A DNA stretch of 64,000 nucleotides, taken from Cordylochernes scorpioides. Lineage: Eukaryota; Arthropoda; Arachnida; Pseudoscorpiones; Chernetidae. Shown here in pieces: positions 30,255-40,009 of the stretch. Under the pieces are notes generated by a model. That model was given only the letters and a program-made list of their open reading frames with translations, was not told the origin of the DNA and made no database searches. The DNA lies in assembly GCA_030710605.1 (NCBI GenBank), contig CP092872.1, positions 94,644,922-94,708,921 of the forward strand. The letters run 5' to 3'. Within the stretch, counting starts at the first letter, position 1, and each line of letters opens with the position of its first letter. The position numbers were made by a program, and so were the translations under genes.

Positions 30255-33200
30255 CTTCCCCCTCTCCAGAGGTCGTCACGTCCTCGTGAGTTACCTCATC
30301 AATTCTCTCAAAATAGGGTTTGAGTCTTGAGACATGGACAATCAATGGGTCTTGGCCAGGATTATCTTTCGGCTCAATTAAGTAATTTACGTTAGACAGC
30401 TTCTTTAATATTCGATATGGGCCAAAATATTTTCTCAATAGTTTTTCACATTTTCCGATTTTCCTGACTGGTGTCCAAACTGCCACTAAATGTCCTGGTT
30501 CATAGATTTTCTCATTGTGTTTTTTGTCATAGTTTCTTTTCATTCTTTCCTGAGTCTTCTCTGTGTTGTTAATGACTACCTGTCTCGTCCTTGCTATTTT
30601 ATCTAAGTAGTTTTCTATATATTCGTCGTAATCGTCCATGTTACTGTCCGTTGGGATATTCTCGTCGTCTAAGAGGGACATGGGTTCCCTTCCAAACAAC
30701 AGGAAAAATGGAGAGTAGCCTGTGGTTTCTTGAATCGTGGTATTATACGCGTGGGTGATAAAAGGGAGGATTTCATCCCAGTTCTTTTGGTCTGTGTTCA
30801 CATACATGCTGATCATATTGATTAAAGTTCTATTTAGCCGTTCCGTTAGTCCGTTAGTCTGGGGGTGGTAGCTCGTTGTGAAGCAGTGTTTCACTTTGCA
30901 CATTTTCATTACCTCCTTCATCAAATTGCTAGTGAATTGTGAACCTCTATCGCTAATAAGAAATTTTGGGGCCCCGTGACGTAAAATAATATGTTCGATT
31001 AAAAATGTAGAGACTTCTTTCACGGTTGCTTCTGATACTGCCTTTGTTTCAGCATACTTGGTATAATAATCAGTCAACACAATTATCCACTTCCTTCTTC
31101 TTTTCGTTGATGGCAAGGGGCCAACAAAGTCAATTCCGATTCTTTCAAAAGGGTAGTTAGCTGGGGGAATAGGTTGTAGAAGTCCAGAAGGCAAGTGATT
31201 TGAACCTTTCCGACTTTGGCAAAGATGGCACGTCTTTACAAATTCTGAAACATCTTTCAACATGGAAGGCCAATAGTATTTATTCTTCAATCGGTAAGTG
31301 GTTCTGGCGACGTCCAGATGGCCATTCAGCATATGGTTGTGGTATTCACTCATGACTTCCTTCCTTCTCTTCTTTGGCACTACCAGCAACCATGCCCTAC
31401 CTTCAGGATTTGGATTTTTCTTGTAGAGACACCCATTTTCTTCTTTGAAGTTCTGTGTAATTGAACGCTTGTTTCCACTAAGGTTCTCCTTAATATTCTC
31501 AATAAAATCATCCTTTTCGTCTATTATTTGATTCAGAAATAGTCTTTGATAATCTTCGTCCCATTCGTTTTCAGGTAAGGGTCCTCTAGATAGACCATCA
31601 GCGTCCAGATGTTTTTTACCCGATTTGTGTATAATTTCGAAATTATATTCCTGAATCTTCAGTGCCCATCGTGCTAATCGGCCGGTCGGATCTTTCAGAT
31701 TCTTAAGCCAGCATAGTGCGTGATGATCAGTTACGATTTTGAAGTGCCTTCCATATAGGTAGGGTCGTAACTTGGACATTGACCACACAACAGCTAGACA
31801 TTCTTTTTCGGTAGTCGAATAATTTTGCTCAGGTTTGCTCAGTGTTCGACTTAAATATGAGATAACTTTTTCTTTATCGCCGAACTTTTGGACTAATGTT
31901 GCACCCAGGCCGATGTTAGATGCGTCAGTATGAATGTAAGTAATTGCATTCGGGTCAAAGTGCCCTAAGATTGGAGGATTTATCAATGCTACTTTAAGGG
32001 TTTGAAATGCTTTTTCTTGATTTTCTGTCCAGGTAAAAGGTACATTCTTTTTTATAAGACTGGTTAATGGATCGGCAATTTTTGAAAAACCTTTGATAAA
32101 TTTTCTATAATATGAGCATATTCCTAAAAATGATTGAACTTCTTTTATCTTTTTGGGCCGAGGAAAATCTCTAATAGCCTTGATATTATGCTCCGCTGGT
32201 TTTATACCATGTTGATTAGTTATATGGCCAAGAATCTCCAGTTCTTCGAAAGCAAATTGGCATTTTTTGTTGTTCAATTTTAAATTAGCCTCGCGAAAAC
32301 ATTTTAAAACAGCTTCTATTCTTTTGAGATGTGTTGAAAAATCCGAGCTATAAATGATTACGTCATCTAGATAACATAAGCAAATTTGCCATCTAAGATT
32401 ACCAAGCATATTTTCCATGTTCCTCTCAAATGTAGCAGGGGCATTGCATAGACCAAAGGGCATTACGTTGAACTCATATAGGCCATGTGCTGTAGTGAAG
32501 GCTGTCTTTTCTTTATCTTTCTCCTCAACCTCTACTTGCCAATATCCTGATTTAAGGTCGATTGCTGAAAAGTATTTGGATCCTTGAAGTGTATCCAATA
32601 CTTCATCAATTCTGGGAATTGGGTAAACATCCTTCACTGTTACATCATTCAATTTTCTGTAGTCAACGCAAAATCTGTACTTACCATCTCGCTTCTTGAC
32701 CAAGATTACAGGGAAGGACCATGGACTCGAGGATGGTCTAATTATGCCGTCTCTGAGCATTTCATCAATTTGTTCTTTTATGATTTCTCGCTCTTTCGCG
32801 CTCACCCTATACGGCTTGTGTTTGATCGGTTTCGCGCCTTCTGTATCGATCCGATGTTTCGCTAAGTTGGATCTTCCTAATCCAGACGAAAACAAATCCT
32901 CGTACCTTTCCAAAACTTGTTTCAATTGCTCCTTTTCCTTATATGCTAAATTTTCGTTTATCTGAAATTGGGGTTCTTCATGCTCTTTTTGTTCACTTTC
33001 TTCCACAAGATTCACTTCGGCTGGCTGGCTTCCAAAGCACAATGTTTGGTTTTTTAATATTTTTAATGGTCGAGGGTAAGGGTTTGTTATCCAGATATAT
33101 GTTTCCTTATTCACAACATTTATTAAGCTTCTCGCTAGTCGAAGTCCATTTGTTTGAAACATTTTATGGTTCTCCTCGATGATGTATTCGCCATCCTCTG

Positions 33201-33711
33201 CTTCTACAAATGCATTAATCAATTTAATAGAAAGTTCTGGTATAATGGCATCCTTTGCACTTTTTATTTTCTTCTGTTGATATTTGATTACGTCACGATT
33301 TTCTGTCAAGTCATATTTGATTATTTCACGCTGACAATCAATTTTTGCGTTCATTTTCTTAAGAAAATCACGTCCAAGTATAAATATTCGCAAATGTGTT
33401 CTCATTATCACAAATTGATGTGTGATTGTTTTGTCATCAAATTTTATATTTAAAATAATATTTCCTACGATATCTAATTCTTTGCCATCGGGTCCAGAGC
33501 ACATTTTATCAGGATTTATTATTTCAAGACCTGTGTTGAGAGCTGTATTAAGGTCGACCACTGAAAGATCGGCGCCTGTATCAATCAAAGCTTCGCAGAT
33601 ACCGATTCTATCCACGTTAATGTTCATTTTATATTTGGGGTCCAACTTTTTAATTCCATTTATGGTCGACTTGCTTTGATTGACGGACTCAGGCGCGATG
33701 TTTAGTTTAAA
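30238..33711 (-). CDS. pol: Pol polyprotein (protease, reverse transcriptase, RNase H, integrase)
   Basis: The frame is uninterrupted and lies -1 to gag. Counting from a TTG codon at 33645, protease has the DTG active site near residue 22 and ILGRDFL near 90. Reverse transcriptase spans about 270-450 with YRFCVDYRKLN, FSAIDLKSGYWQ and the catalytic YLDD near 426. RNase H follows (HTDASNIGLGA, later DHHALCWL). Integrase has the HHCC zinc segment (NGHLDVARTTY..CHLCQ), then the DDE residues in IGIDFVGPLP, DRGSQFTS and NGLTERLNR. A GPY/F-like end (YFGPYRILKKL) closes it. There is no ATG near the start; expression by frameshift at 33705-33711 is likely. The stop lies inside the 3' LTR. The domain order with integrase last is that of Ty3/gypsy. 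Confidence 0.92.
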   Translation of the reverse strand, partial: FKLNIAPESVNQSKSTINGIKKLDPKYKMNINVDRIGICEALIDTGADLSVVDLNTALNTGLEIINPDKMCSGPDGKELDIVGNIILNIKFDDKTITHQFVIMRTHLRIFILGRDFLKKMNAKIDCQREIIKYDLTENRDVIKYQQKKIKSAKDAIIPELSIKLINAFVEAEDGEYIIEENHKMFQTNGLRLARSLINVVNKETYIWITNPYPRPLKILKNQTLCFGSQPAEVNLVEESEQKEHEEPQFQINENLAYKEKEQLKQVLERYEDLFSSGLGRSNLAKHRIDTEGAKPIKHKPYRVSAKEREIIKEQIDEMLRDGIIRPSSSPWSFPVILVKKRDGKYRFCVDYRKLNDVTVKDVYPIPRIDEVLDTLQGSKYFSAIDLKSGYWQVEVEEKDKEKTAFTTAHGLYEFNVMPFGLCNAPATFERNMENMLGNLRWQICLCYLDDVIIYSSDFSTHLKRIEAVLKCFREANLKLNNKKCQFAFEELEILGHITNQHGIKPAEHNIKAIRDFPRPKKIKEVQSFLGICSYYRKFIKGFSKIADPLTSLIKKNVPFTWTENQEKAFQTLKVALINPPILGHFDPNAITYIHTDASNIGLGATLVQKFGDKEKVISYLSRTLSKPEQNYSTTEKECLAVVWSMSKLRPYLYGRHFKIVTDHHALCWLKNLKDPTGRLARWALKIQEYNFEIIHKSGKKHLDADGLSRGPLPENEWDEDYQRLFLNQIIDEKDDFIENIKENLSGNKRSITQNFKEENGCLYKKNPNPEGRAWLLVVPKKRRKEVMSEYHNHMLNGHLDVARTTYRLKNKYYWPSMLKDVSEFVKTCHLCQSRKGSNHLPSGLLQPIPPANYPFERIGIDFVGPLPSTKRRRKWIIVLTDYYTKYAETKAVSEATVKEVSTFLIEHIILRHGAPKFLISDRGSQFTSNLMKEVMKMCKVKHCFTTSYHPQTNGLTERLNRTLINMISMYVNTDQKNWDEILPFITHAYNTTIQETTGYSPFFLLFGREPMSLLDDENIPTDSNMDDYDEYIENYLDKIARTRQVVINNTEKTQERMKRNYDKKHNEKIYEPGHLVAVWTPVRKIGKCEKLLRKYFGPYRILKKLSNVNYLIEPKDNPGQDPLIVHVSRLKPYFERIDEVTHEDVTTSGEGEVFHHD
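30255..30267 (-). promoter_or_regulatory. Polypurine tract
   Basis: GGAGAGGGGGAAG lies directly upstream of the 3' LTR in element orientation, the expected primer site for plus-strand DNA synthesis. It is also coding sequence of pol. Confidence 0.8.
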
Positions 33712-34865
33712 TCTTCTAATGCGGCATATCTATTCCTTGTAGGGATACTCGAGTACGGGCTATTACTTACGTCCGCGTAGAGCAGAGGTCTCGACTTCTG
33801 AGTTCCATTATCCATTCGGATTTCTTCTTCGACCTTGTCTTGTGTAACTATGGGGTCCTCTTCCACAATTCTTACAAACCTGACTCTGCAATACCGCGCT
33901 ACGTGTCCTGGCTTGTTACACTTGAAACATATTGGTCTCCCGTCTTCTGTCCTATTCCTATTTGAATTTGGATTCTTATTGTATGTTTTACTTGGGTAGA
34001 CCGGTTTTGGCTCAGGATTGGGAGTATAAGATCGTCTAGGGGCAGATACCTGGGGCAGAGGCTTGTTCTGGTAATACCTCGGAGTGGGGGCCTGGGGCTT
34101 GGAGGTGTTCTGGTAGTACCTCGGAGCGGGGGCCTGGGGCTTGGAGGTGTTCTGATATGGTCTTCTGAACGACGTAGCATTCTTCCATTGCTCTTGATGA
34201 TGGGGACGAGGAGAGCGTGGTCCATTATAAAGAGCTTTTGATTTTTCTGCACGTTCTTGGTAATTCTTTTCGAACAAATCCAGCTTTTTACAAATTTCTA
34301 GAAGTTCATTGGTATTTTTAGGAGGGTTTAGGTGAAGGGCAAAAGAGTATTCTTTCTTTAACCCTCCAATAACCCAGTTTATTTTAGTCTCTTCTTCCAT
34401 TTGGGGGTCGACCTTGTTGCACAGTACAAGGATATCCTCTGCGAACCTGATTGCAGGTTCATTCCACTGCTGCATTCTGTTTAGCCTCATCTTCATTTCT
34501 TCTTTGTTGGCGTCTGAGGCAAAATCCTGAATTAGGCGGCTCTTGAAATTTTCCCAGCTGGTGAAACTTATCTTGTGTAGGTTCAGCCAGGTTTTGGCGC
34601 TACCAATCATATTCATGGCAGCATAACGAGAGATAATGTAGTCTGCCCAATGGTACAGGAAGCCAATTTCTTCAAGAGATTCAATCCATGGGCGAGGGTC
34701 TTCCGTTCCATCAAACTTGGGGATGTCGATGTTGGGATTCAGGACAACTGGGTCGGAACTAGCATCTCTACCAATTGTTGCACCAGGTTGCGGCTTGGCA
34801 GACTCTTCAGGCATGATTCTCTCCTGTGCTGGGTCTTGCATCTTACCAGAGCGTGTTTCAACCAT
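33702..34865 (-). CDS. gag: Gag protein with CCHC zinc knuckle
   Basis: 387 residues, intact. The ATG (34865) lies in the 5' LTR and the first 30 codons are LTR sequence. A retrotransposon capsid-type segment covers about 50-190 (WIESLEEIGFLYHWADYI, later WENFKSRLIQDF). A proline-rich middle has imperfect 14-residue tandem repeats of the type YYQNTSKPQAPAPR. One CX2CX4HX4C knuckle (CFKCNKPGHVARYC) lies near 313-326. The frame ends LEDLN at the frameshift site. The role is particle assembly and RNA packaging, inferred from family. Confidence 0.9.
   Translation of the reverse strand: MVETRSGKMQDPAQERIMPEESAKPQPGATIGRDASSDPVVLNPNIDIPKFDGTEDPRPWIESLEEIGFLYHWADYIISRYAAMNMIGSAKTWLNLHKISFTSWENFKSRLIQDFASDANKEEMKMRLNRMQQWNEPAIRFAEDILVLCNKVDPQMEEETKINWVIGGLKKEYSFALHLNPPKNTNELLEICKKLDLFEKNYQERAEKSKALYNGPRSPRPHHQEQWKNATSFRRPYQNTSKPQAPAPRYYQNTSKPQAPTPRYYQNKPLPQVSAPRRSYTPNPEPKPVYPSKTYNKNPNSNRNRTEDGRPICFKCNKPGHVARYCRVRFVRIVEEDPIVTQDKVEEEIRMDNGTQKSRPLLYADVSNSPYSSIPTRNRYAALEDLN
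33705..33711 (-). promoter_or_regulatory. Programmed -1 frameshift heptamer
   Basis: Minus-strand TTTAAAC is read in gag as T-TTA-AAC and is followed immediately by the gag stop TAA (33704-33702). It fits the X-XXY-YYZ rule in the right phase to shift into pol, whose frame is open across this point. Confidence 0.75.
34761..34775 (-). promoter_or_regulatory. Candidate primer-binding site
   Basis: Just inside the 5' LTR the minus strand reads AT-TGGTAGAGATGC. The TGG two bases in is the expected start of a tRNA-complementary site. It is also gag coding sequence. The matching tRNA is not identified. Confidence 0.5.
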
Positions 34866-35113
34866 CCTACAAATTTATATAAGGGAATAATGAGATAAGT
34901 CTACTTTAAGTAGCCTCCAGAATAATTTATTTATTTCCTCACATCAAAGAGAGCAGTGAAGTCACACGTGTACCTAAATACAAATGATGATAATCTAAAA
35001 AATAATCTGTTTTAAATAAATATCATAGAATATAAAAATAAATAAATATATAATTTAAATTTCAAATATATTAAAAATGATATAAGAAATACGCCATTAA
35101 TCATGATGTAACA
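34776..35113 (-). repeat. 5' LTR of the Ty3/gypsy element, containing the gag start
   Basis: 338 bp, almost identical to the 3' LTR. The gag ATG is at 34865-34863, so codons 1-30 are LTR-encoded. Confidence 0.92.
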
Positions 35114-35117
35114 ATAT

Positions 35118-35310
35118 ATTGAATTGAATAAAAGATTTATATGTCAATATTTCGGCTGGCTGAACGTCAACCTTTATCGAGGCATATGCGGCGCTGAGTT
35201 TGTGTATACAAAAATGTAATGCCTCAATAAAGGTTAGCGTTCAGCCAACCGAAATATTGACATATAAATCTTTTATTCAATCCAATATATGCCTTTTTAC
35301 TATCTAATTA
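35118..35310. mobile_element. Foldback hammerhead-type element, target of the LTR insertion
   Basis: Together with 29890-29912 it forms an inverted repeat: AAAAAGGCATAT|ATTGAATTGAATAAAAG ... CTTTTATTCAATCCAATATATGCCTTTTT. Each arm has ATTTCGGYTGGCTGAACG; its complement reads GGTT-AGCGTTCAGCC-AACC-GAAA followed by palindromic AUAU and U, a hammerhead-like strand with a degraded CUGANGA (CTCAATA). A relative is at 39425-39620. Confidence 0.5.
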
Positions 35311-35725
35311 AGCATATATGTGACAATATAGTGGTAATGATGTGGTGAGGTGAGAAATAATCACACGAAGAGTTGTTAGAGCAATCATCCAGGCAGCCAG
35401 CCGAGAGAGAGCGAGCGAGACGTTATCAGCTGAACGACTGTTTTCCCTGTGTACACAACCGGGGGGGGGCTAACCAGGATAGTCGCCAGGTGGTGACGCC
35501 CCCCTCAGGAATGTGGCCAAAAAAATGGTCGTTAGTTAGTTGTCTAAAGTGTCTCGCTTTAGCGGCCCATTTCTCTCTCGTTGGCTGTTGGTTTGTTTTA
35601 TTAATCCTGGAAGAGCATATATTATGACATATGTGTATATATCAATAGAGAGTAAAAATATAATATAACCGTTAAACAATATTCTCGATATTTGTATTAA
35701 GATTTTTATATGATTAATATAATAA
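35311..35725. other. No gene recognised
   Basis: It includes a GC-richer stretch (35380-35530) with GGGGGGGGG at 35461-35469. No domain or transposon end is seen. Confidence 0.35.
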
Positions 35726-37470
35726 TTGTATCATTTCTCTCCTCTCTCTTGTGCCTGCAGCGCAGCCCTATTCTCCATCTTCACCGGTCCCCTCCTGCGC
35801 CACCTGGAGAGAGCTCTCGGAAGAGGGAACGTCCTGGCGTACGCCGATGATATTCTCCTGCTGATCCGTGAAGATTGGCAGTTCGAGAAAGTCAAGACCA
35901 TCTTTGACGAATTCCGGCGTGCGTCAGGAGTATGCGTGAACTTCACCAAGAGTAAGGGACTGTGGTGCGGCGCCTGGAGGGACCGCGCCGACTCTCCGCT
36001 GGGCATCTCGTGGTCCGCCTCTTCTATCACGGTGCTGGGCTGCGAAGTTACATCTGGCCAAGGAAGATCGGTCCAGGAAAATCATCTGCTGGGCATCCTG
36101 GAGAGAGCAATCTCTAGATGGTCTCCATACGTCCGTGGCTTCTCCCTGGTCGGGCGAGCGAGAGCGGCCAACTCGCTGGTACTAGCGGCAGTGCTCCACC
36201 ATCTGCACGGCTACCTGCCCGGCGAAGCCACTATCGCTAAATTACAATTCAGGCTGACGCGGTTCGTCTGGGGGTCCTGCCATCGAGCTGCTTGGCTCCC
36301 GGGAAATCTAATGGCTCGCCCTGTGTCCGTCGGTGGTGCAGGGCTGCTGGATGTAAAGACCCAACTCCAGCTTGCCTGCTTCAAGGGAGTTCAAGCTGCA
36401 TGCCGAGCGGGGGGCAAAAATGCTTATTCATGGCTGGTGGAGTCCGGTGCCTGGATGGCCCCCTTGTCCTCGGGTTCCTGGCTGCTGCCCCGTCGCCGTC
36501 GGCTGCTGGATCTGTGGGAGCAGGTCTCCTCCATCCTGAGCCTGAACCACCGGGTGGTGCCCACTCCCGCCCTAATGAACCTGCCTCTCGTCGGTGCCTG
36601 CAGGTTCCTGGTTACGCCATCGCTTCGGGCTCCTTCAAGGTGGAGTGGAGTGCGCGTCCGCGACCTGGCGGGTCCTGCTACGTCGCTCATCACAAGACTG
36701 ACGAGAAACACCTGCGACGATGCAGCCGCCCTTGGTTCATTCTGCCGCCGTCTGGTGGCGGAAAACGCGGGGAGCTCGCATCAAGAGAGGAGCCTGGAGG
36801 AAGCCGTGGTGCTGCGCGTGACGGCTACGCCGTTCTTGCGCATCAGCACACGCACTGCGCGTCGCATGTTGGAGCGTCCCCGCCTGGCCGCCGTTCCCAT
36901 CTCGCGGTATCTCCGGCGCTGGGCGCCTGTCGTCGACGTGCCCTCCACCAGCCTAGCGTTCTCATCCCTTCGGGGGCCATGCGGCGGACATCGCTCTGCG
37001 GCTGGCCCTGCACGCCCTGCCTCATCCGGGACACCCGGCGTCTAGCCAGCCCGTCTGCATCGCCTGCGGCTCCAGCGACCTGTCGCTGGCCCACCGCTAC
37101 TGGTCCTGCAGTGCCGTCCGCCCTCTTGTCCAAGAGGTGTTTTCCATCATCGGGCGGCCGCCGGACCTGCAGTCCTGGATCTTCGCGGTGGACCTCGAGG
37201 ACCAAGCCATCACTATCTCCTCAGCGGCAAAGCATGCCATCTACGTTTTCTTTGTAGATCGCGAAATGCGTGGTGTCGCTGGGGACCCATTGGCGATCTT
37301 CCATCAAACTCTGCAGCGGTGGCGCCATGTACATAGTTGTATTTTTTAATCATTTTTTGTTATAACCATCATCCTCATTGCAAATTTCTCATTTTCTCAT
37401 AATTAGTGAGGACTGTGCATTTATCTGAATTGACAAGATGTCAATAAAATATGATAATTGTCTCTCTCTC
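35726..37470 (+). pseudogene. Non-LTR retrotransposon ORF2, C-terminal half, frameshifted
   Basis: It starts in the reverse transcriptase palm: TGPLLRHLERALGRGN and the catalytic YADD (NVLAYADDILLLI), then a long thumb/C-terminal region. The first frame stops at 37043-37045. The second frame, entered through a one-base change in the GGGGG run near 36971-36975, carries a Cys/His motif (CIACGSSDLSLAHRYWSC) and ends at 37349. The 3' UTR ends TTGACAAGATGTCAATAAAAT and a TC-rich tail. The upstream part of RT, endonuclease and ORF1 are missing (5' truncation near 35750). The related 3' ends at 42571-42806 and 54489-54640 share this terminus. The clade is uncertain. Confidence 0.75.
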
Positions 37471-38471
37471 TCATAGGATTTAGAGTTTTATATTTATAAT
37501 AAATCTATGTATTGGTATGATGTTCAAAATCCCACTTTCTCTCCTGATAACTCTTTGCAACCAACCGAACAATTCTGTATCGTTTATTTTTTTTCAAAAA
37601 TCAATTTTAATTAGGGAGATTGTTTTTTTTAACTCTTTGTTTTAATTATTGGAGAATTAATTATAGGCAAGATCGTGTTTTTTTTTTTTAATTTATTTTG
37701 ATAGAATATATTGCTCTTTCTACTTAAAACATTTTAATTATATTTTACCGCTTTAACTAAATTAAGATGGAAGGTTTCGTAGACGAATATTTTAAGTTCT
37801 TTTTTTTTAATCTTTTAGACCGAAATATCGAATTTTTTTTCCCCTCCTTAGAAGAAAGTTTTTCCCGCCATTTTTGTTTCTAAGCAGACGAGAAAAGACA
37901 AATTTACTCTGTGAGTAAACCTAGTTAAAAAAAATTGTTTTAAGAAAATCGTTTGAAATGTTTTAAATTGATTTTTAAATAACTTGGAAAAATGAAAATC
38001 TTAGAACATTGTTATTTAAATTTCTTAATAATGATGGAATGGATTGTTTCCGTGCGGGCACTTTTTTTTATTATCAGAAAGCGTTTTAAAAAAAAAGTGT
38101 TAAATAGCTATTTAGTGAGTTTCCTTTTTTATTATTTTGGTATAAAAATAATTTTCGTTTTTATGTATTACGTAATTGCGTTTAGGAACTGCTATGTAAT
38201 TGACTGATAAAAAAACTTTTTCTTTTTGTAAGGTAGCGCTGTTACTATGGGAAAGAGTTATTGGTATTTGGCATACAGTTAAATGTTAACAGACAAAGAC
38301 CTACCTTTGTGTGATGTTCCCATCAACAGGAAACACATCCAATAATTCCGTATTAATTCTACTTTTCTCTCAATAAAGTTGCTGCATGAAACTTGCTATT
38401 TAAAATAAGTATATATATGATTATCATAGTTAACCCAGGTTCCTGGAGATACCTCTATATTATTCGAGGAA
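37471..38471. other. Intergenic, no gene recognised
   Basis: Very AT-rich with many T runs. No exon, tRNA or transposon end is seen. Confidence 0.4.
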
Positions 38472-38920
38472 TACACTCATTGACAAAACTTAAGAAGTGG
38501 AATTCTTTAATGTTGCCGTTCGTCTATATTTTGAAGGGGATAGAGGCAATTTCCTTGACACTTGGTTATCTCGCGTGTCTTCAATAAAGGTCCTGTAATA
38601 TCTTTCAGAGTTATTATCTGAATTCCGATATACATGCTGAAAGATACAACTTCCTTTAGTTTTGTTTATGAGTGTATACACACTTGGTTATCTCGTATGT
38701 CTTCAATAAAGATCACTGTAATATCTTTCAGAGTTATTATCTGAATCTCGATATACATGCTGAAAGGTACAACTTCCTTTAGTTTTGTCCATGAGTGTAT
38801 ATTGGTTATCTCGTGTGTCTACAATAAAGGTCACTGTAATATATTTCAGAGTTATTGTCTCAATCCCGATATACATGCTGAAAGGTACAACTTCCTTAAG
38901 TTTTGTCCATGAGTATAGTT
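38472..38920. mobile_element. CAT-family MITE cluster
   Basis: ACACTCATTGACAAAACTTAAG opens it. GGTTATCTCG..TTCAATAAAG units start near 38564, 38684 and 38803 (spacing about 119 bp), and the last ends TTAAGTTTTGTCCATGAGT. This is the same architecture as 4951-5648. Confidence 0.65.
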
Positions 38921-39084
38921 ACTAAGGTAATTCCTAAAATGGGAACACTTTGTTGTTGGCTGAAGCGCATCTTTTTAATTTTGAGGTTATATAAGCTTTC
39001 AATCGAAAATTTATTTTCTTGATTACAAACAAAATGAAGCTATGAAGAACATTGCTCGATGCAAATATTTGTATGTAATTCTAC

Positions 39085-39360
39085 TGTCCTGAAAGCTTAT
39101 GTCCATAGTTTACTTAAATACCATTTCTAAGATTCCAGCCTTCAGTGTAGCATATATAAGCAGAATGATCCAATACAGTATTAGAGCTCTAAAGAAGCGG
39201 TATGGTAGATTAAAAAAATTGGCGAAACCGCTGGGAGGGTTCACCACTGATGAGCCAAGCCCTTCCAATATTTTCCATCCCAGTAAGGACAGTAGAAGTT
39301 TGTTTTAGGTATAAAAGAAACATTTGTGTTTTAATGATTTCTTTTCATATATATAAAAGG
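39085..39360 (+). mobile_element. K-family element, complete, with intact ribozyme core
   Basis: It begins TTCTACTGTCCTGAAAGCTTATG and its 3' part is CAGTAAGGACAGTAGAAG, so outer ends are inverted. Core: AGCGG 39196-39200, U, A39202 with the predicted cut after it, UGGU, linker, UUGGC-GAAA-CCGCU, GGGAGGG, UUC, ACCA-CUGAUGA-GCCAA, CCCUUCC ending 39267. H17 is A, an allowed base. All hammerhead core positions are present. Confidence 0.65.
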
Positions 39361-39424
39361 CGTGTTATTGCCTTATAATTAGTATATACATTTCTGAAAA
39401 TGATCAACCCATAAATAGATCTTT

Positions 39425-39620
39425 AATTAAAAAGACATATATTGGATCCAAAAAATAATTTAGTTTCCATTATTTCAGTTGGCTGAACGCCAACCTTTTT
39501 CAGGGTTTTTACAATATATAAATATGAAATAAATATGTTGTAAAAACCTCTTTTAAAAAGGTTGGCGTACAGCCAACTGAAATATTGGTAAATAAATTAT
39601 ATTTTGATCCTATATATATA
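39425..39620. mobile_element. Foldback hammerhead-type element
   Basis: Inverted arms with ATATATTGGATCCAAAA, TATTTCAGTTGGCTGAACGCC and AACCTTTTTCAGG. The minus strand of the left arm reads CCTGAAAAAGGTTGGC-GTTCA-GCCAACT-GAAA-TAATGG, close to CUGANGA-stem II-GAAA. Confidence 0.5.
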
Positions 39621-39624
39621 TCTA

Positions 39625-39965
39625 AAGAGACAAAGGTCGCCTCTCCCGTCAAAATAGACGTCAAAACTAGACGCCATCTATTGACCGTCGCCATAAACTA
39701 GCGGCCTCGGGTCGGTGACAAAGCCACAACACCAGCTTTGGCAGACTGAAAAGCGTCCACCTAGAGACCATGATTTCGGGCTAATGGCCCTCGTCAGTCT
39801 AGGGCGGACTTTATTCCATGAGATCCACACGGGATCTAATGGAATCTTGACAATCTGCCAAAGAGGTGTTTTGCTGGCAAAGTGGCTGGGCCAAATCTAT
39901 GGCTAGAATATAGATGGCGTCTAGTTTTGACGGGAGAGGCGACCTTTGTCTCTTTAGATCAATAT
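39625..39965. mobile_element. TIR element carrying a full hammerhead ribozyme
   Basis: Inverted ends CTAAAGAGACAAAGGTCGCCTCTCCCGTCAAAA and its complement at 39930-39960. TAGACGCCATCTAT follows inside both ends. The interior has inverted blocks (CCAGCTTTGGCAGA, complement of TCTGCCAAAG at 39852-39861) and a hammerhead on the minus strand. The smaller relative at 18938-19135 lacks the ribozyme. Confidence 0.65.
39755..39809 (-). ncRNA. Hammerhead ribozyme, complete core with extended stem I
   Basis: On the minus strand: stem I outer GUCC (39809-39806) pairs with GGAC (39758-39755). After a small internal loop, stem I inner CCUAGA (39803-39798) pairs perfectly with UCUAGG (39765-39760). CUGACGA is 39797-39791, stem II GGGC-CAUUA-GCCC 39790-39778, GAAA 39777-39774. 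Stem III AUCAUGGU (39774-39767) is self-complementary with two G-U pairs, so dimer pairing is likely. Cleavage is predicted between C39766 and U39765. The internal loop in stem I is where natural hammerheads make their activating contact. Confidence 0.82.
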
Positions 39966-40009
39966 CCTCATGGCAAAATTTGCATATATATATATGTTAT
40001 AAATATATA

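Larger units (their letters stand above)
29913..35117 (-). mobile_element. Complete Ty3/gypsy LTR retrotransposon with 4-bp target duplication
   Basis: The element spans 29917-35113 (5197 bp), flanked by ATAT at 29913-29916 and 35114-35117. LTRs are 338 bp, begin TGTTACATC and end GTGCAACA in the element's orientation, and differ at one base near their start. Gag and pol are both open, without env. It sits inside a foldback element whose halves are on either side (ending 29912 and resuming 35118). The near-identical LTRs and intact frames point to a recent and possibly active insertion. Confidence 0.92.

Noticed and set aside
30238..34865. An env gene or endogenous retrovirus
   Set aside because: Pol ends inside the 3' LTR with no room for a third gene, and no membrane-protein frame exists in the element.
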